The position numbers and the translations under genes are program-made. From Lacrimispora amygdalina (GTDB lineage Bacteria > Bacillota > Clostridia > Lachnospirales > Lachnospiraceae), in the NCBI RefSeq assembly GCF_003432035.1, contig NZ_QOHO01000071.1:1-64000 (forward strand): a DNA stretch of 64,000 nt, read 5' to 3'. This document shows, in pieces, positions 56,576 to 64,000 of this stretch; positions within the stretch are counted from its first letter, which is position 1, and each line of letters begins with the position of its first letter. Under the pieces are notes generated by a model that did not search any database, had not been told where the DNA came from, and was given only the letters and a program-made list of their open reading frames with translations.

Positions 56576-58243
56576 ATGAAAATAAAACAAAAAAAGTTAC
56601 TTATTTTTTTCGCACTGCTCGCAGTACTATTTATCCTGGAGTCAGTTGTATCATTTGCAGCTGAAGATGCGATACCATCTATTAATATTGATGTCATGCT
56701 TCAGAATGATGGTTCTGCAGTTATCACGGAAATCTGGGATGTGCGGGGTGTATCCAGCGGTACAGAGTATTATAAGGCTTTATATAACATGGATGGAATG
56801 AGCGTTCATTCTTTTCTTGTTTCAGACGAATCAGGTAAGCAATACAAGACTCTGGATAACTGGGATACCAAACGCACCAGAGAGGAAAAGTCCGGCACCT
56901 GCGGAATATTAAAGACTTCCCGTGGTTACGAACTCTGCTGGGGAATAGGAAATTATGGTAACCATCAATATACCATACAATATACGATTGAGGGATTAGT
57001 CAAAGATTATGGCGATTACGCCGGATTTTATCATCAGTTTATATCAGAGCTTTCAAGCGCTCCGGGATCAGCCTATATTAAAATCCGGAAGCCTGATACG
57101 CAATTAACAGAAGACAACGCCAGAATCTGGGGTTATGGTTTTAAGGGTGAAGTGAAAATGAACAACGACGGAAGCCTTACTGCCTTTTCTTCAGAAGCTT
57201 TGGGAAAAAGTGATTATGCGAATGTACTCTGCCGCTTTGACAGAAGCTTATTTCCGACAGCACAAAAAGCAGATATGACTTTTGAAAAATTGCAGAAAAA
57301 AGCAGATAACGATAATTCAGATACGGTTATGTATATCATCTTTGCCATTTTAGGGGCGGCTATTATTATGGCCATTATTCCCATTGTATTCTTTTATTCC
57401 CGATACAAACTGGCAGACGGAACAGTTATACGGCTTCCTTCAATGAAACAGATAAACGCCAACTGGTCCATCCCTTTTGACGGCAGTATTCCCGCTGTAT
57501 ATTCCGCCATGAAGCTGATCCGCAAGGGGATTTCCTTAGAAAATCTTATGGGTGCCTATCTCATCCGCTGGCAGGAGAAAGGGTATATCCGCATGGAAAA
57601 GCGTGAAAATACGAATGGCAGAAAACTTAAGGAAGAAGAAGCTATTGTATTTACACAGACTCAGCCACAAGGACCCTCAGTGGAGTATACGCTGTACATG
57701 ATCTTTTTCAGTGAATCCGATGAAAACAACATTCTCTGGACCTCAGATATTGGAAATCGGTCAGAAGAGTTTTATAAGAAGCTCACTGCATGGGAAAGCA
57801 GAGTGAAACTGGAAGGGGATCATGAATTAATGGACTTGAATGCTGCGGCAGCAGACTTAAAAAGCGCTCTTCGATTCACTGCCTCTGGTTTTGAGCAGGC
57901 TGTCCGGATACTTGGATTTCAAAAATATCTGATGGATATGGGAGGACAAAGTAACGGCCAGACATCTCAGGGAACACTGTGGGGAGATTATCTTGTGTTT
58001 GCTACCCTGTTCCAAATTGGAGAGCGGGTTCTTCAACATATGAAAGCCCTTGATCCGGAACATTTTGACTCCTTCGCAGGCACATACGGCTGCAATTCCT
58101 ACAATATGATTTATTTAATGACCATGACACACCATATTTCAAGTGCTGCCTCTCCGGCTTCCAACACAGCAGGAACCGGCGGTGGCGTCAGTTCCGGAGG
58201 CGGAGGAGGGTTCTCCGGCGGCGGCGGCGGAGGGAGCAGATAA
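56576..58243 (+). CDS. DUF2207-type membrane protein
   Basis: A 555-residue protein with a signal peptide (cleavage near FAAED), an extracellular beta-rich domain of about 215 residues (PSINIDVMLQNDGSAVITEIWDV is the family opening), one membrane segment (about 247-270), a cytoplasmic region and a Gly/Ser-rich tail ending GGGGGGSR. DUF2207 proteins are widespread in Firmicutes with unknown function. ACGAGGAGAAG precedes the ATG. It is monocistronic. Confidence 0.88.
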   Translation: MKIKQKKLLIFFALLAVLFILESVVSFAAEDAIPSINIDVMLQNDGSAVITEIWDVRGVSSGTEYYKALYNMDGMSVHSFLVSDESGKQYKTLDNWDTKRTREEKSGTCGILKTSRGYELCWGIGNYGNHQYTIQYTIEGLVKDYGDYAGFYHQFISELSSAPGSAYIKIRKPDTQLTEDNARIWGYGFKGEVKMNNDGSLTAFSSEALGKSDYANVLCRFDRSLFPTAQKADMTFEKLQKKADNDNSDTVMYIIFAILGAAIIMAIIPIVFFYSRYKLADGTVIRLPSMKQINANWSIPFDGSIPAVYSAMKLIRKGISLENLMGAYLIRWQEKGYIRMEKRENTNGRKLKEEEAIVFTQTQPQGPSVEYTLYMIFFSESDENNILWTSDIGNRSEEFYKKLTAWESRVKLEGDHELMDLNAAAADLKSALRFTASGFEQAVRILGFQKYLMDMGGQSNGQTSQGTLWGDYLVFATLFQIGERVLQHMKALDPEHFDSFAGTYGCNSYNMIYLMTMTHHISSAASPASNTAGTGGGVSSGGGGGFSGGGGGGSR

Positions 58244-58258
58244 CAGGACTATTTAAAA

Positions 58259-58299
58259 ATGATGCCGCCCGGACCTGCATGGTATTTGGGCGGCATCAT
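58259..58299. terminator. Bidirectional terminator between convergent genes
   Basis: ATGATGCCGCCC (58259-58270) and its exact complement (58288-58299) flank a 17-base loop between the DUF2207 gene and the AraC gene. Confidence 0.82.
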
Positions 58300-58310
58300 C
58301 TATATTATAT

Positions 58311-59168
58311 TTACATTTTTTTAACCGGCAGCCATATCTCAAATTTGAAATCAGCTGCTCCTCTGTTCCCCTGATATGGGAAGCATTCAATATCCACCGT
58401 TTCAGCATACTGATATCCTGATACAGGCAGCCATTCACTAAAAATACGCTTCCATGCATCTTCCACTGCTTTATTCACCGGACCTTCAATCTGGAAAACA
58501 GCCCAGGTTGATTCACTTATAACAAAGCTGTCCATGCCCTCCGGCGGCTCTTTATCAGTAATGCAGGCAATGGTATAGTCCACTTTTTCCTCACTTATCA
58601 CTTCAATGAAACCGTGAACGCCTTTCGGATCACCACTTGATAAAGCCATTAATTCTTCATAAGTTCCATTTTCAAAAACTTCCTTCCAGAATTTGTCCAC
58701 AGCACCCGGATCATCCTCCGGTGCATGAAAATGCCTTTTCATACCTGCAATTCGAAATTCTTCTTTCTTCTCAATCCTGTAATTCATCTCAGCATCTCCT
58801 TTAATAGAAATATGAAAGGTAATACGAGGATAAGCTTTTAAAGATTTCCCGGAATTGCGTGCCACAGAGGGAATTACTCCATGAACATTCAAAAATGCAC
58901 GGGAAAAAGAATCCGGGGATTCATAACCGTATTTAACAGCAAGGTCAATCACTTTTACATTGCTTCTTTGCAATTCAAATGCAGCTAATGTCATCCGTCT
59001 GCGCCGAATGTATTCTGACAAGTGTATGTCAGCAATATACGAAAACATTCGTTGAAAACAGCTGATTGAACAACAAGCCAGCTTTGCCACTGTGGAGTAA
59101 TCAATTTCTCCTTCCAAATTGCTTTCAATATAGTCAAGTGCATGATTCATTTCTTTTAAATAGTCCAT
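58311..59168 (-). CDS. AraC-family regulator with GyrI-like effector domain
   Basis: A 285-residue regulator: AraC HTH pair at about 5-105 (FQRMFSYIADIHLSEYIRRRRMTLA; VKYGYESPDSFSRAFLNVHG) and a GyrI-like/SHD effector-binding domain (about 125-285). Such proteins usually bind hydrophobic drugs or signals. AAAGGAGGCAGG precedes the ATG. It is one of two AraC/GyrI genes flanking the flotillin gene. Confidence 0.9.
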   Translation of the reverse strand: MDYLKEMNHALDYIESNLEGEIDYSTVAKLACCSISCFQRMFSYIADIHLSEYIRRRRMTLAAFELQRSNVKVIDLAVKYGYESPDSFSRAFLNVHGVIPSVARNSGKSLKAYPRITFHISIKGDAEMNYRIEKKEEFRIAGMKRHFHAPEDDPGAVDKFWKEVFENGTYEELMALSSGDPKGVHGFIEVISEEKVDYTIACITDKEPPEGMDSFVISESTWAVFQIEGPVNKAVEDAWKRIFSEWLPVSGYQYAETVDIECFPYQGNRGAADFKFEIWLPVKKM

Positions 59169-59234
59169 CCTGCCTCCTTTCTGAGCTAAGTATAACAGGA
59201 TTGTATTACACCTACCCGATAAAATGCGTTTGTT

Positions 59235-61280
59235 TTAGTCGGTTTCCGGCTGTTTTTCCTGTGCATCTATGCCTTGGTCTGACTTTACCGCGGACTCATT
59301 TGCCTGTGGGGCAGCAGACGGCTCTGAAATATGCTGCAGGGACACACCCAGTTTATCCAGTGTAATGAATTTCAGCAGGGTATCCATGACGGTGCCGCTC
59401 CCGCCGGAGCTGCCTCCTGAACCGTTATCTCCACTTCCCATCTGCACAACAGTTTTGGGAACGATATCCACGGTAGCATTTTTGACAGCATCGGCCAGTT
59501 TATCAGTGACTTCCTGAATGACACGGTATTCGGCACCGCCGTAAGCTTTGACCTGTGCCTCAATGGCCTGTGCCTTTGCCAGACCGACATTCGATTCTTT
59601 GGAAGCCTCCGCTTCACCCTCCAGCTTGATTTTGGAAGCATTGGCCTTTGCAAGAGCAATGATCTGATTGGATTCCTGTTCAGCACGGCTTGCAAGAGCC
59701 GCACCATTGTTACCCTCAATTTCAATCTGAATCTTGGATTTCGTAAGGAAGCTCTGCTGCTCCGCAATCGCCTGGGCTTCACGCAGGGATTTCTCACTTT
59801 CCGCTGCCGACTGCTGCTTCTGGTAGGTGACCTTTTTTTCTTCGGCAATCTGCCGTTCCCGAAGCTGCATCAGAATGTTCTCGATCTGGGTATCGGCTAC
59901 TGTCGTTTTAGGCGTACCAATTAAAACTTCTTCCAGCTGAAGATTATATTTTTCAAACTTCTCTTTCATTTCAAGAACAGCACGTTCACGGATTGCACTT
60001 CGTTCCTGTATCAGTTCGATGAGCGTCTTCGTCTGTGCCACATCTTTGAAATATGCACTGACCAGGGGATCAAGAGACTGGTTTACCAGCATTCCGATAT
60101 CACCAAAGCGCTGAATGACCCATGGTGCCTGCTTATAGTCAATATGCATGACTACGGACAGCGGAAGGGATGGCTCAAAGGCATCCTTGGTGATAATATC
60201 CACTTCCGTCAGGTTCTCATCATACTTATGATCACCGGTTTCGGTTTTGTTCCACTTTAAAATGATGTTGGTTGTGGGAACAAGTACGACCTTGCCCGCA
60301 TCGGTATTAAACGCATATTTTCCTGGCATCAGAGGTTTTTCCAGTACACCCTTGGAGCCAACGCTTACAAGTTCTCCATGCTTATAGTTTTCTCCTGAGG
60401 TATCTACACCCTCACTGCCAAAGAAAGAAACCACAACGCCTACAAAGCCAATGGGCACAACTGTTTTGGGACGGAATTCAACTGTAGCAAAAAGACGATT
60501 GATGTAATAGGTACCATCCGTCAAAATCTGAATCTGTTTGCCCCGTCTTCCGCCAAGTTCCAGAAATTTCTCCGGATCCTGAAAACTGGCATGTTCTTCG
60601 CCTACATCCGGAGCAATAATCTCGCCTTGCGAAATAGGCGTTCCGTCGTGCACTGTAACAATTCCCATCATGTCACTGGACTCATTACCCCCTCTGCCCA
60701 TGATCACAACAGGCGAGAATCCCTCCCGTTCAGCCAGAGTTTTCTGCATGCTGATTAATTCGCTGCGCTCCTGCTTTAAGTTGCTGGAGATGGATTTGAT
60801 CGCGCTGGGCGTGATCACAATGAACTGTGCCAGATTAATGGCATAAGTACCCTCTCTTAAAATTCCCCTCTGCGGACCGCGCTGCCCGCCATTTTTTAAG
60901 AATCCGGCAACATCCTGAAAATTGTTTGCTTCAGGCACAATCCGTCCCAGCGTCTGCACCGGAGAAAGCGGAGCACCGTCACGGGCAAATAAATAGGCGA
61001 TTTGTCCCTGGGGAATCGTAATAAGCGGGTACTTATGTATTTTATACATCAGTACGGATTTGAAATGGATACCGCCCCTCAAAAGACCGGGTGCATATCC
61101 CGCTTCTCCGTTAAGTGCAATAATGGAATCTTTAAGTGAACCCTTAAGACTCCACCATTTTTCTACTACAGCTACTTCGTTTGAGTTGATGATTCTTAAT
61201 CCAAGTATCTTGAAGATAAACAGGTAAAGCAATACAATTATTCCTACAGAATATCCCGCCATCATCAGCCATTCTTCCAT
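59235..61280 (-). CDS. Flotillin-like SPFH-domain membrane protein
   Basis: A 681-residue protein with one N-terminal membrane segment (about 7-28), an SPFH domain (around 260-430), a long Ala/Glu/Lys-rich coiled coil (about 430-600) and a Gly/Ser linker to a Pro/Gln-rich C-terminus. Flotillins scaffold membrane microdomains and are linked to envelope stress. An insert-rich N-terminal half before the SPFH core makes it longer than typical bacterial FloT (about 500 residues). GGAGG lies eight bases before the ATG. Confidence 0.88.
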   Translation of the reverse strand: MEEWLMMAGYSVGIIVLLYLFIFKILGLRIINSNEVAVVEKWWSLKGSLKDSIIALNGEAGYAPGLLRGGIHFKSVLMYKIHKYPLITIPQGQIAYLFARDGAPLSPVQTLGRIVPEANNFQDVAGFLKNGGQRGPQRGILREGTYAINLAQFIVITPSAIKSISSNLKQERSELISMQKTLAEREGFSPVVIMGRGGNESSDMMGIVTVHDGTPISQGEIIAPDVGEEHASFQDPEKFLELGGRRGKQIQILTDGTYYINRLFATVEFRPKTVVPIGFVGVVVSFFGSEGVDTSGENYKHGELVSVGSKGVLEKPLMPGKYAFNTDAGKVVLVPTTNIILKWNKTETGDHKYDENLTEVDIITKDAFEPSLPLSVVMHIDYKQAPWVIQRFGDIGMLVNQSLDPLVSAYFKDVAQTKTLIELIQERSAIRERAVLEMKEKFEKYNLQLEEVLIGTPKTTVADTQIENILMQLRERQIAEEKKVTYQKQQSAAESEKSLREAQAIAEQQSFLTKSKIQIEIEGNNGAALASRAEQESNQIIALAKANASKIKLEGEAEASKESNVGLAKAQAIEAQVKAYGGAEYRVIQEVTDKLADAVKNATVDIVPKTVVQMGSGDNGSGGSSGGSGTVMDTLLKFITLDKLGVSLQHISEPSAAPQANESAVKSDQGIDAQEKQPETD

Positions 61281-61390
61281 AAAAAATCCTCCAATCTGCT
61301 ATTTTTGATAATACATGCTCCATCACAAATGCCTCTGGGAACTAAGCTAATAGTAACATATAAATCTGTGATCTTAAAGATAACTTTTAT

Positions 61391-61425
61391 TAATTTTAAA
61401 GACCCTGCCTTATTATGGCAGAGTC
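61391..61425 (-). terminator. Terminator after the second AraC gene
   Basis: GACCCTGCC (61401-61409) pairs with GGCAGAGTC (61417-61425), followed on the minus strand by TTTAAAATTA. It separates the AraC gene from the flotillin gene. Confidence 0.7.
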
Positions 61426-61443
61426 CATCCTTTTCATTTTAAC

Positions 61444-62772
61444 CTAAGCAAGAGGAAAATATATTTTAATCCCCTTTCCAGGACATTCCCAATTGTCTAA
61501 ATTCCATTCTTCTACCCACTGGTGTTTTCCACTTTTTATCTTGTTGGAGGCTGCATACTGATTCACTTTTTGCCAGCTCGGCATAAGGTGGCTGAGGCTT
61601 GTGTCATAGGTAAGATATTTTCCGCCTTCAAATATCTTTTCCTGAATCAAATCATCCTGAAATACAAAATTCTCATCAAGTGTAATCATAATCTCAAACC
61701 AGAATTTTTTTACTTTGGTGAATCCATGATTATACAGATACATTTTGCATTTACTGCAATCAAGTCTGTTCTTCTTTGCCCAGGTCAGCATTACCTTAAA
61801 GACATTATGGGCCGTCTGTTCGGAATCATTTCCATATTCCCGATAATATGCCACACGAACCGGCTGCAGCGTCACTTTGCCATATTCAGTCTGGCTTCTT
61901 TTTACTACAGGCATATAAAGATTGATTCTGATATTTTCGGGATTCTCAAAATCCCGTTTTAGAAAGCCACTGTCGATCTCATGCTCTTCCAGGCACTGAT
62001 GAGCTCCCATTTCATACCGGCTGATATCCAGCCAGGATATAAATCTCTGCCATGCCTTTACAATATCACCGACTGTGGTTTCTGTCACAGCATAAAGACC
62101 GCCTTCAAAATGCTTCTTTACTACCCCCTCTCCCATGACTTCAAAATCATCAGGAATTGTTACAACAACTTCATATCCATAAGTACCATCCTCTTTTCCT
62201 GAGTTTGGAATGTCATATCCATACACACGGTAATCCGGCATAATGTCTCCGATATTGTTTCTATCAAACCATTCCTTCAGTCCCATAAATGCATCATTTT
62301 CCGGCGTTTTACTGTCTGCCCGAAACGCAGCTCCATAAAAGGAACCGGTTTCCTTCAGCACTTTTATATCAGGATATTTCTCTGACAGTTCCAGGTCCTG
62401 CTCCTCAAAATATTTATCCATAATATCAACCCTCTCAAAAATGTATTGTCTTTCCTGCTTTCTGAAAATACTCGGAAGAAATCCTGTTGCTTTTTTGAAT
62501 GCACGCGAGAAGGAATCGGCACTGGTAAAACCATATTTCACAGCTGTATCAAGGATGCTGCAGTCATTGGATAACAGATCCTGTGCCGCCAGGTGAATCC
62601 GCCTTAATCGGATGTATTCTTTTACATTACAACCGACAATAGCGAAAAACAGCCTGTAATAATTTGATAATGACATAAATGCACGATCAGCAGCTTTATT
62701 TAAATCAATTTCTTCATATATCATTGTTTCAATATAATTAATGGATTCTTGCATACATTCATAATAATTCAT
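61444..62772 (-). CDS. AraC-family regulator with two tandem GyrI-like domains
   Basis: A 442-residue regulator with an AraC HTH region (about 5-105), then two successive effector-binding (GyrI-like) modules (about 135-280 and 290-442), whereas most relatives have one. I place the start at the ATG at 62772 behind GAAAGGACG; an in-frame upstream ATG at 62814 has no such site. The paired modules could bind two ligands or one at a shared face. The signal is unknown. Confidence 0.87.
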   Translation of the reverse strand: MNYYECMQESINYIETMIYEEIDLNKAADRAFMSLSNYYRLFFAIVGCNVKEYIRLRRIHLAAQDLLSNDCSILDTAVKYGFTSADSFSRAFKKATGFLPSIFRKQERQYIFERVDIMDKYFEEQDLELSEKYPDIKVLKETGSFYGAAFRADSKTPENDAFMGLKEWFDRNNIGDIMPDYRVYGYDIPNSGKEDGTYGYEVVVTIPDDFEVMGEGVVKKHFEGGLYAVTETTVGDIVKAWQRFISWLDISRYEMGAHQCLEEHEIDSGFLKRDFENPENIRINLYMPVVKRSQTEYGKVTLQPVRVAYYREYGNDSEQTAHNVFKVMLTWAKKNRLDCSKCKMYLYNHGFTKVKKFWFEIMITLDENFVFQDDLIQEKIFEGGKYLTYDTSLSHLMPSWQKVNQYAASNKIKSGKHQWVEEWNLDNWECPGKGIKIYFPLA

Positions 62773-62864
62773 ACTTTCTCGTCCTTTCGTCTTAAGACAA
62801 TGACAGTATATCATATCATTTTAAGAGAGGTCCGACTTTTTTTCCAATCATATTACATCACAGG

Positions 62865-64000
62865 TCATTCACTGAGTGTCACCGTCCCCGCCGATCCGTC
62901 CACCGTTACCATTTGCCCGCTCCGGATAATCCGTGTGGCAGTGTGTGTCGCCATGACGGCGGGGATTCCATATTCCCGCGCGACAATGCTTGAATGGCTG
63001 AGAGGACCGCCAATGTCTGTTACAATGGCACTAGCTGAAGAAAATAATGGTGTCCATGCGGGAGTTGTGGTAACGGCAACCAACACACTTCCAGGCTCAA
63101 AGCTTTCAAAATCTGCCGGGCTGCCCAGCACACAGGCAGGCGCCGTCACAATACCGGCACTGGTTCCAATTCCCTTCAGCAAAATTTTTCCATCCTTGAG
63201 TTTCTGTGGTGCGTGTGATATGGTTTTTTCGTTTTTCTCCGGCAATTTGGAAGGCGGCACATAACCCCTGTACTTTTTGAGTTCCGCCTTTCGGGCAGGT
63301 ATTACTCCGCTCCTATCAGACAGAGGCATATTTTTATCCAGCTGAACTATGAGTGCTTCCAATTCCATTTTTGTGAGCCAGTAAATATCATCTGTTTGTG
63401 AAATAGCTCCCCCGTGTATAAAGCGTACTGAAAGTTCCTGAAACATACGGCGAATCAGCGGATGCCCCATTCCCATTAAATAAATAGCGTTTTCACGCAT
63501 GGGGGCAGTTTCCTGCGCCCAATGGAGCAGCTTGAAAAACAGCTTTTTACGGGAGCCATCTATCTGTTTTAATATCTCTTCTTCTGCCTGTTTCCTTTGC
63601 TTTACAAATGTGTCCTGGCGTAAAAAAGGACTTTCCCCCTTTTCTTCAACGAACGTTTTTATGGATTCCAGAGCAGGTGTAAGCGTTTCCTGCGGTGTGG
63701 GATACGCAAAATCAAATTCATAAGCGGTGCGGCCAAATTCTTTGAAATACAGATTGATTCGGTTTTTCCATTCTATCCATACTTCCTGAGAAACTCCGGC
63801 AGGCACAGCCGGGGACATGAAATCTTTCCCTATCTTCATTGCAGGATTGTTTTTCAGATAAAGGCTGAGAGGTTCATTTTTCTTTGCCCATTCCGATATC
63901 CCCCACAGATTCTTATCCGATTGCAGAGCAATGGTATCAAACCCTGACAGGAAAACGGCAGTATTTGTCATACCGGCGCGGCGGGCCGCTCCCTGAAATA
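62865..64000 (-). CDS. Partial PEP-utilising/Rph-like enzyme (cut by window end)
   Basis: The C-terminal part of a PEP-synthase/rifampin-phosphotransferase-like protein. The frame stays open to the window edge, so the N-terminal ATP-binding part lies outside; an internal ATG at 63971 is not a convincing start. The His-domain motif GGPLSHSSIVAREYGIPAVM with the catalytic His is present near the end, preceded by a helical region of about 250 residues. It is a second protein of the same superfamily as the MFS-Rph fusion. The substrate is unknown. Confidence 0.85.
   Translation of the reverse strand, partial: FQGAARRAGMTNTAVFLSGFDTIALQSDKNLWGISEWAKKNEPLSLYLKNNPAMKIGKDFMSPAVPAGVSQEVWIEWKNRINLYFKEFGRTAYEFDFAYPTPQETLTPALESIKTFVEEKGESPFLRQDTFVKQRKQAEEEILKQIDGSRKKLFFKLLHWAQETAPMRENAIYLMGMGHPLIRRMFQELSVRFIHGGAISQTDDIYWLTKMELEALIVQLDKNMPLSDRSGVIPARKAELKKYRGYVPPSKLPEKNEKTISHAPQKLKDGKILLKGIGTSAGIVTAPACVLGSPADFESFEPGSVLVAVTTTPAWTPLFSSASAIVTDIGGPLSHSSIVAREYGIPAVMATHTATRIIRSGQMVTVDGSAGTVTLSE

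Overview
The window reads as chromosome of a low-to-mid GC, strictly anaerobic Gram-positive bacterium, most likely a gut-type Clostridia member (Lachnospiraceae / Clostridium cluster XIVa). Reasons: several PTS sugar operons, strong AGGAGG-type ribosome sites with frequent TTG and GTG starts, VanR/VanS-like and KdpD/KdpE-like two-component systems, a SPASM radical-SAM peptide maturase, Fe-S enzymes and no oxygen-dependent chemistry. This placement is inferred from gene content; no search was run. No rRNA, tRNA, CRISPR array or insertion sequence was seen.

Layout. 1-5.5 kb: a lactose/cellobiose-type PTS operon (regulator, EIIA, EIIB, EIIC) ending in a cytoplasmic Cys-type sulfatase. 5.8-8.6 kb: a secreted Ala/Lys/Thr-rich acid-shock-like protein divergent from a two-component system. 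8.6-9.5 kb: a metallophosphoesterase. 9.6-15.3 kb: an AT-rich RiPP locus (two-component system, radical-SAM maturase, six-Cys precursor, ABC exporter). 15.5-19.5 kb: a VanRS-like two-component system with an ABC-2 transporter. 19.7-35.4 kb: a seven-gene biosynthetic operon around a 3125-residue NRPS. 35.8-40.2 kb: a TetR regulator and a fused MFS exporter/Rph-type phosphotransferase. 40.3-44.6 kb: small genes including a CLC-F fluoride exporter under a fluoride riboswitch. 44.6-50.0 kb: KdpDE-like regulators and a Trk potassium system. 50.1-55.2 kb: a beta-glucoside PTS/GH4 operon with an RpiR regulator. 55.4-64 kb: a GH62-like arabinofuranosidase, a DUF2207 protein, a flotillin between two AraC/GyrI regulators, and a partial PEP-utilising enzyme cut by the window edge.

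The centrepiece is the 19.7-40.2 kb cluster. The NRPS order reads fatty-acyl-AMP ligase - T - Cy - A(Cys) - T - Cy - A(Cys) - T - reductase, so it should make an acyl- or aryl-capped bis-thiazoline released as an aldehyde or alcohol. Around it are a SagB-like azoline oxidase (thiazoline to thiazole), a class III aminotransferase (aldehyde to amine), a methyltransferase, a type II thioesterase, a DAHP synthase and a U32-family Fe-S protein. Relatives of the U32 protein (UbiU/UbiV, RlhA, TrhP) hydroxylate without O2, and prephenate is implicated in that chemistry. DAHP synthase plus U32 therefore suggests an anaerobic hydroxylation fed by extra shikimate-pathway flux. The divergent TetR and MFS-Rph genes look like inducible export and phosphorylation self-protection.

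The RiPP locus and the VanRS/ABC locus share one layout: response regulator, kinase, tandem VanR-box-like repeats, long hairpin, effector operon. This suggests two related, signal-controlled antimicrobial production or defence modules beside the NRPS cluster.
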